A stretch of DNA of 7,639 bases. It comes from an uncultured Oscillospiraceae bacterium. GTDB lineage: Bacteria; Bacillota; Clostridia; Oscillospirales; Oscillospiraceae. The notes under the pieces are model-generated. The model was not told the DNA's origin. It saw only the letters and a list, made by a program, of their open reading frames with translations, and made no database searches. The position numbers and the translations under genes are program-made. Location of the stretch: assembly GCA_944385775.1 (NCBI GenBank), contig CALWYM010000051.1, positions 1 to 7,639 on the forward strand, in the 5' to 3' direction. This document shows positions 1 to 4,817 of this stretch, one piece after another; within the stretch, counting starts at the first letter, position 1, and each line of letters opens with the position of its first letter.

Positions 1-912
1 ATTGGATGCACGATAGATTATGCCGCAGGAAGAAACAGATATATCGGTTATCTGATTTCCCTTGCCACACATTCCTATAAGGGCAAAAGGGTTGGACTTG
101 ACTGTGCCAACGGCAGTACTTGGATGATTGCGAAAAGCGTGTTTGACGCTTTGGGAGCGGATACATTTGTTATAGGAAACAAGCCTGACGGGCTTAATAT
201 AAACGATAATTGCGGTTCCACTCATATTGAGACACTTCAGAAGTTCGTGCTGGAGAATGAGCTTGATGTGGGATTTGCCTTCGACGGGGATGCGGACAGA
301 TGTCTTGCGGTAGATGAAAACGGCAAGATTATTAACGGGGACCTTATTTTGTACGCATACGGAAGATATATGTTTGAAAAAGGTTCTTTGGGTAACACAA
401 AAATTGTTACAACGGTTATGTCCAACATGGGGCTTTATAAGGCCTTTGACGAACTGGGGATAGGTTACGAGAAAACCAATGTAGGCGATAAGTACGTCTG
501 GGAGAATATGCGTGAAAACGGATATCTCCTTGGAGGAGAGCAGTCCGGTCATATAATTTTCGCAAAGTACGCTACGACAGGGGACGGACTTCTTACCGCT
601 ATTAAGCTTATGCAGGTAATGCTTGATAAGAAAATGTCACTGGCAGAGCTGACCAGGGATATAAAAATATATCCACAGGTTCTGAAAAGCGTAAAGGTTA
701 CGGACAAGGACCTGGTTCTTAGTGACGAACGTGTCAAAGAAGCCGTCAGAAAGGCGGAGAAGTCACTCTGTGGCGACGGACGCATACTTCTGAGAAAGAG
801 CGGAACCGAGCCTGTGGTGAGGGTGATGGCTGAGGCGCCTTCTGAGGAGCTTTGCGAAGATGTTGTGGACGCGGTTATTGATGCTATGAGTAGCTGCGGA
901 TATGTAAAATAA
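1..912 (+). CDS. glmM: Phosphoglucosamine mutase GlmM, 5'-truncated by the window edge
   Basis: The enzyme interconverts glucosamine-6-phosphate and glucosamine-1-phosphate in the cytoplasm, on the route to UDP-GlcNAc for peptidoglycan. The frame is open from base 1, giving 303 residues; the family is usually about 445-450 long, so roughly the first 145, including the active-site phosphoserine loop, lie outside. An ATG at 124 is internal: the upstream frame still reads family-like sequence (VGLDCANGS). Visible family motifs are the metal-binding loop DGDADR (nt 283-300), the sugar-binding loop GGEQSGH (nt 532-552) and the phosphate-binding RKSGTEP of the C-terminal domain (nt 793-813). PDGLNINDNCGSTH (about nt 184-225) is typical of GlmM rather than of phosphomannomutases. 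The next gene follows after 17 bases and probably acts on the product. The assignment is secure; only the substrate choice within the phosphohexomutase superfamily is inferred. Confidence 0.95.
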   Translation: MGCTIDYAAGRNRYIGYLISLATHSYKGKRVGLDCANGSTWMIAKSVFDALGADTFVIGNKPDGLNINDNCGSTHIETLQKFVLENELDVGFAFDGDADRCLAVDENGKIINGDLILYAYGRYMFEKGSLGNTKIVTTVMSNMGLYKAFDELGIGYEKTNVGDKYVWENMRENGYLLGGEQSGHIIFAKYATTGDGLLTAIKLMQVMLDKKMSLAELTRDIKIYPQVLKSVKVTDKDLVLSDERVKEAVRKAEKSLCGDGRILLRKSGTEPVVRVMAEAPSEELCEDVVDAVIDAMSSCGYVK

Positions 913-929
913 GCTGAGGCGTAAGAAAT

Positions 930-1589
930 ATGTATAAAACCAAAGATTTGCTGGATTTAAGTAAAACCCTTGCACAGCCGCTTCTTGAGGAGGTCGAGTA
1001 CCCATGGGAGGTGCTGGGGAAAATCTCTGAATTTATAAAGGAAGTTGGAGAAACACTTCCTGCTGAGGAATATGACAGGGTTGGGGAAGACGTATGGATT
1101 GCAAAAGACGCTGAGGTCTATGAAACAGCGTATATAAAGGGACCCTGCATAATCGGTCACAATACAGAGGTAAGGCACTGTGCTTTTATAAGAGGCAGCG
1201 CTCTTATCGGCAATAATTGTGTAATCGGAAACTCGGTGGAGGTTAAAAACGCCATTATTTTTGACAACGTCCAGGTGCCGCACTATAACTATGTGGGAGA
1301 TTCGATTCTGGGATACAAAAGCCACATGGGCGCCGGGGCAGTAACGTCAAACGTAAAAAGTGACAGGACGCTTGTTAAGGTCAGGGAGAACGGCGAGACA
1401 GTGGAGACTGGTCTTAAAAAATTCGGTGCCATATTAGGCGATTATGTGGAAGTGGGCTGTAACAGCGTTTTAAATCCGGGCACGGTTATAGGCAGACATT
1501 CCAGCGTTTATCCTACCTCGGGAGTAAGGGGAGTAGTACCCGAAAACAGCATATACAAGGGTGAAAACAATATTGTAAAGAAAGTCTGA
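930..1589 (+). CDS. Stand-alone hexapeptide-repeat acyltransferase resembling the acetyltransferase half of GlmU
   Basis: 219 residues, probably a left-handed beta-helix enzyme (usually trimeric) that acetylates glucosamine-1-phosphate with acetyl-CoA. Residues 1-50 look helical; hexapeptide repeats of the [IV]G-x4 type run from about 50 to 200. Ungapped comparison, from memory, with the E. coli GlmU acetyltransferase domain puts R88, K106, H118, Y121 and N141 on R333, K351, H363, Y366 and N386, so the sugar site and catalytic His look intact. The spacing between these residues is identical. A loop at about 142-165 is longer than in GlmU. The uridylyltransferase domain of full GlmU (about 450 residues) is absent. 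Such proteins are often labelled 'UDP-N-acetylglucosamine pyrophosphorylase', which this half cannot be. The start follows TGAGG (915-919). Being next to glmM supports a role in amino-sugar activation; another sugar phosphate as substrate is possible. Confidence 0.85.
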   Translation: MYKTKDLLDLSKTLAQPLLEEVEYPWEVLGKISEFIKEVGETLPAEEYDRVGEDVWIAKDAEVYETAYIKGPCIIGHNTEVRHCAFIRGSALIGNNCVIGNSVEVKNAIIFDNVQVPHYNYVGDSILGYKSHMGAGAVTSNVKSDRTLVKVRENGETVETGLKKFGAILGDYVEVGCNSVLNPGTVIGRHSSVYPTSGVRGVVPENSIYKGENNIVKKV

Positions 1590-1625
1590 ATGTTTTCTAA
1601 GAGTTTTATCCTGATAAAAAGCATA

Positions 1626-1660
1626 AAAAGAGTTGCCAACTATGTGGTGGCAACTCTTTT
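1626..1660. terminator. Bidirectional rho-independent terminator between convergent genes
   Basis: A perfect 13-bp stem pairs 1626-1638 with 1648-1660 around a 9-base loop. The outer four pairs are A-T, so the stem supplies its own T run on each strand (CTCTTTT then AGTTTATTT on +, CTCTTTTT then ATGCTTTTT on -). It lies 36 bases past the acyltransferase stop and ends 3 bases before the stop codon of the convergent rhomboid-like gene. It therefore can serve both transcripts. Confidence 0.88.
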
Positions 1661-1663
1661 AGT

Positions 1664-2503
1664 TTATTTAGTAAAGTGAACGTGATTATTTATGTGGTCC
1701 TCGCAGAAGCAGTGGAAGCCAACGCAGCGTGAACAGTAACGAAATTCCAGGTTGGGATAATCTGTATCGGTTCTGCCGCAAACTTCGCATTTATGGCGGT
1801 AGCCCCGGTTTTTCTCCTGGCGCTCAGCCCTGTGAACCGACGCATTAAACTGAGCTCTTCTGGAATATCCCTTGCCCGACCGGGTAATTCTGGATATGAA
1901 TGGGGAACCGCAGAAAATGAGGAAATTCAAAATTGCGACCATTGGGTATAGGGTTAAGCCATTTATCATATCTGCAATGAACAAGACGGCGTCAATAATG
2001 GCAAGCCACTTCATTTTAATCGGAATGAAGAAGAACAAAAGAACTGTAAAATCCGGCCACAGAGCAGCAAAAGCAAAGAACATGGACATATTAATGTAGT
2101 ATCCGTTAATTGTGAGATACTGTATAGACCCGGTGTAGTATGATACAAAACCGAAAATTACAGAAAGTATTACGGCTGACAGATAATAGATATTGAATCG
2201 TGACTGTCCCCACTGTCCCTCCAAAGTGCTGCCGATAAAATAATAAAAGTACAGCGAAATGGCAAAGGAAAAAAGGGACATGGAGTTGGGGATAAACAAA
2301 AATGTAACAAGGCGCCAAATCTGCCCCCTTAGAATGTGGTAGGGAGAAAACAGAAGGAAGCTTATGAAAGTGCCTGTGGTATCTATATAGGACATAAGAA
2401 ACGTAATTATGTTGCCCACAACTATTACCATCATTAGGTTTCTGAAGCCAAATCTGGGATGCTTGTAGCAAAAGCGCTCAACAGCACGGTCAAAAGATTT
2501 CAA
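1664..2503 (-). CDS. Rhomboid/derlin-like membrane pseudoprotease with C-terminal Cys/His zinc-binding tail
   Basis: 279 residues with about six hydrophobic segments (roughly 22-42, 75-94, 103-121, 137-149, 153-176, 183-199). Rhomboid features seen: WR in GQIWRLVTFLF (60-70), LEGQWG then RFNIYYL (94-108), and a LFFFIPIKMKWLA stretch (156-168) like the TM4-TM5 region of bacterial rhomboids. Protease residues look lost: GxSG reads NMSM (S140 without its glycines), the TM2 HxxxN signature reads SMSLFSF, and TM6 (YPMVAILNF) has no catalytic His. The tail (237-279) holds C239/C242, C257/C260, H264, C265, C267, H270, H274 and H276, enough ligands for one or two zinc ions. Start is TTG, chosen for the well-placed GAGGTGA; the next Met is residue 24, inside TM1. 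By analogy with derlins and iRhoms it may bind or escort membrane clients rather than cleave them; this is inference. Confidence 0.8.
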   Translation of the reverse strand: MKSFDRAVERFCYKHPRFGFRNLMMVIVVGNIITFLMSYIDTTGTFISFLLFSPYHILRGQIWRLVTFLFIPNSMSLFSFAISLYFYYFIGSTLEGQWGQSRFNIYYLSAVILSVIFGFVSYYTGSIQYLTINGYYINMSMFFAFAALWPDFTVLLFFFIPIKMKWLAIIDAVLFIADMINGLTLYPMVAILNFLIFCGSPFISRITRSGKGYSRRAQFNASVHRAERQEKNRGYRHKCEVCGRTDTDYPNLEFRYCSRCVGFHCFCEDHINNHVHFTK

Positions 2504-2509
2504 TATAAG

Positions 2510-2516
2510 TCACCTC
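2510..2516 (-). promoter_or_regulatory. Ribosome binding site fixing a TTG start
   Basis: On the minus strand this reads GAGGTGA, 6 bases before the TTG at 2503-2501. No ATG or GTG lies at a similar distance, so it decides the unusual start of the rhomboid-like gene. Confidence 0.75.
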
Positions 2517-2540
2517 AAGATTTTTTATTAATAATACCTC

Positions 2541-2562
2541 TAATGGCAAAAAAAGTCCATTA
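2541..2562. repeat. Short inverted repeat in the divergent intergenic region
   Basis: TAATGG (2541-2546) and CCATTA (2557-2562) form a 6-bp inverted repeat around a 10-base A-rich centre. It falls in the probable leader of the rhomboid-like gene, just downstream of its putative -10. It could be an operator half-site pair, a weak leader hairpin or chance. Confidence 0.3.
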
Positions 2563-2573
2563 AAAATTTGTAA

Positions 2574-2603
2574 AGTATATTAACTATGCCCTGTTTCTTG
2601 GAA
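2574..2603 (-). promoter_or_regulatory. Possible promoter of the rhomboid-like gene
   Basis: On the minus strand a -10-like TATACT (2579-2574) lies 18 bases after TTCCAA (2603-2598), a four-of-six match to the -35 consensus. The predicted start would leave a leader of roughly 65 bases containing a small inverted repeat. The region is AT-rich, so chance matches are likely. Confidence 0.35.
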
Positions 2604-2640
2604 TATCCATAAAAAAACAAATAATAATTGAAAATTATCC

Positions 2641-2669
2641 TTTAAGTTTTTGACGTTTTGTGATACAAT
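2641..2669 (+). promoter_or_regulatory. Probable extended -10 promoter for metK and its operon
   Basis: TG-A-TACAAT (2661-2669) is an extended -10 element; 17 bases upstream sits a weak -35 TTTAAG (2641-2646). The predicted start near 2676 gives a leader of only about 30 bases. That is too short for a SAM riboswitch. Confidence 0.6.
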
Positions 2670-2694
2670 ACAGACAAACTGTGTAAAAAATTAT

Positions 2695-2700
2695 AGGAGG
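2695..2700 (+). promoter_or_regulatory. Consensus ribosome binding site of metK
   Basis: A perfect AGGAGG lies 5 bases before the ATG at 2706, fixing the start. It suggests high translation. Confidence 0.85.
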
Positions 2701-2705
2701 ATAGT

Positions 2706-3869
2706 ATGTCAAACAGAATTTTTACTTCTGAATCAGTTACTGAAGGGCATCCGGACAAGGTTTGTGACCAGATTTCCGATGCCGTTCTTGATTATATACT
2801 TTCACAGGATAAGCAGGCAAGGGTTGCATGTGAGACTATCTGCACCACGGGTATGGTACTCGTTATGGGAGAAATCTCAACTAAATGTTATGCGGATATT
2901 CCGGCTATTGCCAGAGAAACAATCAGAAAAATTGGTTATGACAGACCTGAATATGGGTTTGATTACAGCTCCTGTGCTGTTCTCACGTCCATTGACGAGC
3001 AGAGTCCTGATATAGCAATGGGTGTGGACAGCGCCTACGATGACAGTGAGGACAGGGGTGCCGGCGACCAGGGAATGATGTTTGGTTACGCCTGCCGGGA
3101 GACGGAGGAGCTTATGCCTGCGCCTATTTCTCTTGCCCATAAGCTTGCAAGAAGGCTTAGCGAAGTCAGAAAGCAGGGAGAGCTCTCTTTCTTGAGACCT
3201 GACGGAAAGAGCCAGGTTACGGTGAGGTATAATGAAGACGGCACGGTACTTGACTGTCCGGCTATTGTTGTGTCATCTCAGCATTCTCCTGATGTTGACA
3301 TTAATACTCTCCGTGAGGCGATTATAGATACTGTGATCAAGCCTGTTATTCCTGAAAAGTATATTACAAAGGATACGAAATTTTACGTAAATCCCACAGG
3401 CAGATTTGTAATTGGTGGACCCTGCGGAGATTCAGGGCTTACCGGAAGGAAAATTGTTGTCGATACATACGGCGGAATGGCAAGCCATGGCGGTGGATGC
3501 TTCTCCGGAAAGGACCCGAGTAAGGTTGACCGTTCTGCTGCATATATGTCACGCTACGCTGCAAAGAATATTGTCGCGGCAGGTCTTGCCGATAAGTGCC
3601 AGATTGAGATTGCCTACGCAATTGGTGTTGCACACCCTGTCTCCATATTCGTAGATACTATGGGTACAGGTAAGCTCCCAGATGAGAAGCTTTCAGAAAT
3701 TGTAAGGGATAACTTTGATTTCCGTCCCGCAAAGATTATATCCAAACTTGATCTTCTTGAGCCTATTTACCTTCAGACGGCAGCATACGGTCATTTTGGA
3801 AGACCTGACCTCGACCTCCCTTGGGAGAGGTTGGATATGGTCGATACTCTTAAAGAGTATATTCGTTAA
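2706..3869 (+). CDS. metK: S-adenosylmethionine synthetase (methionine adenosyltransferase)
   Basis: Makes S-adenosylmethionine from ATP and methionine in the cytoplasm, normally as a homotetramer. At 387 residues it is full length (family about 380-400). Family motifs in order: the N-terminal TSESVTEGHPDK with the ATP-binding H15, the flexible active-site loop around 98-110 (EQSPDIAMGVD), the GAGDQGMMFGYA signature (118-129), GPCGDSGLTGRK (238-249), and the glycine-rich phosphate loop GGGCFSGKDPSKVDRSAAY (262-280). No key residue looks missing. rlmB begins 14 bases after the stop, and its Shine-Dalgarno sequence overlaps the metK stop codon, which points to co-transcription and possibly coupled translation. 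The SAM made here is the methyl donor for RlmB. No riboswitch or T-box fits in the short leader, so methionine-dependent control, if any, must act otherwise. Confidence 0.98.
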   Translation: MSNRIFTSESVTEGHPDKVCDQISDAVLDYILSQDKQARVACETICTTGMVLVMGEISTKCYADIPAIARETIRKIGYDRPEYGFDYSSCAVLTSIDEQSPDIAMGVDSAYDDSEDRGAGDQGMMFGYACRETEELMPAPISLAHKLARRLSEVRKQGELSFLRPDGKSQVTVRYNEDGTVLDCPAIVVSSQHSPDVDINTLREAIIDTVIKPVIPEKYITKDTKFYVNPTGRFVIGGPCGDSGLTGRKIVVDTYGGMASHGGGCFSGKDPSKVDRSAAYMSRYAAKNIVAAGLADKCQIEIAYAIGVAHPVSIFVDTMGTGKLPDEKLSEIVRDNFDFRPAKIISKLDLLEPIYLQTAAYGHFGRPDLDLPWERLDMVDTLKEYIR

Positions 3870-3883
3870 GGTGAGATTTTACA

Positions 3884-4780
3884 ATGAACAATAAGTATAA
3901 TAAAAACTGGGGAAACCGGGAGCGCTCCGGAAAACAAAGGGGCGACAGAGAACGGCAAAATAAATTTGACAGGACAAAAGACCGTACCAGAAATAAAAAC
4001 TCCCCTGAAACTGTGGAGGATCCCTACGAGCAGGCTATCAGGGATGGTTATATTGAGGGCAGAAATGCCGTGATGGAAGCTCTCAGGGCTGAGCGCCCTA
4101 TTGACAAGCTTTTTGTTGCACGGGGTGAAACCGATGCCACTCTTGCAAGGATTATTGCCAAGGCCAAGGACACCGGTACTGTAATTGTGGAAACGGATAG
4201 ACGAAAGCTTGACGCCATGAGTACCACGGGGAACCACCAGGGAGTTATTGGTATTGCCTCCGTTAAAGAGTATGTATCCATAGACGATATTTTAAACATC
4301 GCCAAGGAGCGGGGAGAGGATCCGTTTATTATAATTTGTGACGAGATTTCCGATTCCCACAACATGGGCGCAATTATAAGAACGGCAGAAACCGCAGGTG
4401 CCCACGGGGTAATAATCCCAAAGCGAAGAAGCGCCGGAATGGGTGCGATAGTGTCAAAGACCAGCGCCGGGGCGATAGAATACATGGCAGTTGCCAGAGT
4501 TCCGAATATTTCGGCAGCGATAAAGGAGCTAAAGGATAAGGGCGTCTGGATTTACGGTACCGCGGCGGGAGGCGAAAGCCGGCTTTGGGAAACCGATATG
4601 ACGGGTCCGGTAGCCCTCGTTATAGGTTCTGAGGGAGACGGAATGTCAAGGCTTGTGGAGGAGAATTGTGATTTTATCCTCTCAATTCCCATGAGGGGTA
4701 AAATATCCTCTCTTAATGCCTCAGCGTCCGCCGCAATAGTTATATATGAGGTTTTGCGGCAAAGAATTCAGCATAAATAA
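3884..4780 (+). CDS. rlmB: 23S rRNA (guanosine-2'-O)-methyltransferase, TrmH/SpoU family (RlmB type)
   Basis: A SPOUT-class methyltransferase that uses SAM to 2'-O-methylate a guanosine in the peptidyl-transferase loop of 23S rRNA (G2251 in E. coli numbering); SPOUT enzymes act as knotted dimers. Of 298 residues, 1-45 are a highly basic, low-complexity extension that probably contacts rRNA. The substrate-binding domain follows from GRNAVMEAL (59-67). The catalytic domain shows motif 1 (DEISDSHNMGAIIRTAE, 153-169, with N160 and catalytic R166), motif 2 (IGSEGDGM, 247-254, with E250) and motif 3 (IPMRGKISSLNAS, 268-280, with S276 and N278). The start has AAGGTGA (3868-3874) 9 bases upstream, overlapping the metK stop. 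In Bacilli the RlmB gene usually sits with cysS; here it is beside metK. RlmB fits better than tRNA TrmH because of the N-terminal domain, but the exact target base is inferred. Confidence 0.92.
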   Translation: MNNKYNKNWGNRERSGKQRGDRERQNKFDRTKDRTRNKNSPETVEDPYEQAIRDGYIEGRNAVMEALRAERPIDKLFVARGETDATLARIIAKAKDTGTVIVETDRRKLDAMSTTGNHQGVIGIASVKEYVSIDDILNIAKERGEDPFIIICDEISDSHNMGAIIRTAETAGAHGVIIPKRRSAGMGAIVSKTSAGAIEYMAVARVPNISAAIKELKDKGVWIYGTAAGGESRLWETDMTGPVALVIGSEGDGMSRLVEENCDFILSIPMRGKISSLNASASAAIVIYEVLRQRIQHK

Positions 4781-4803
4781 GGCTGCTACAAAATTTACAT
4801 GAT

Positions 4804-4810
4804 AGGAGGG
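4804..4810 (+). promoter_or_regulatory. Strong ribosome binding site fixing a GTG start
   Basis: AGGAGGG lies 7 bases before GTG at 4818. The next in-frame Met is residue 111, and the intervening sequence carries the duplicated SL-[DE]-x-IL motif, so GTG is the likely start. Confidence 0.8.
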
Positions 4811-4817
4811 AGAAATT

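Noticed and set aside
957..1325. 122-residue open frame on the minus strand inside the acyltransferase gene
   Set aside because: It lies antisense to a clearly conserved gene, has no recognisable domain, and reflects codon bias of the plus strand.
2650..2655. TTGACG as the -35 of metK
   Set aside because: It is a good hexamer, but only 8 bases separate it from TACAAT (2664-2669), and no -10-like hexamer lies 16-18 bases downstream.
2650..3015. Plus-strand open frame overlapping the start of metK
   Set aside because: It runs through the metK promoter and ribosome site in another frame, and its sequence shows no family resemblance.
4048..4485. 145-residue open frame on the minus strand inside rlmB
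   Set aside because: It is antisense to the conserved SPOUT domain and has low-complexity hydrophobic composition typical of a shadow frame.
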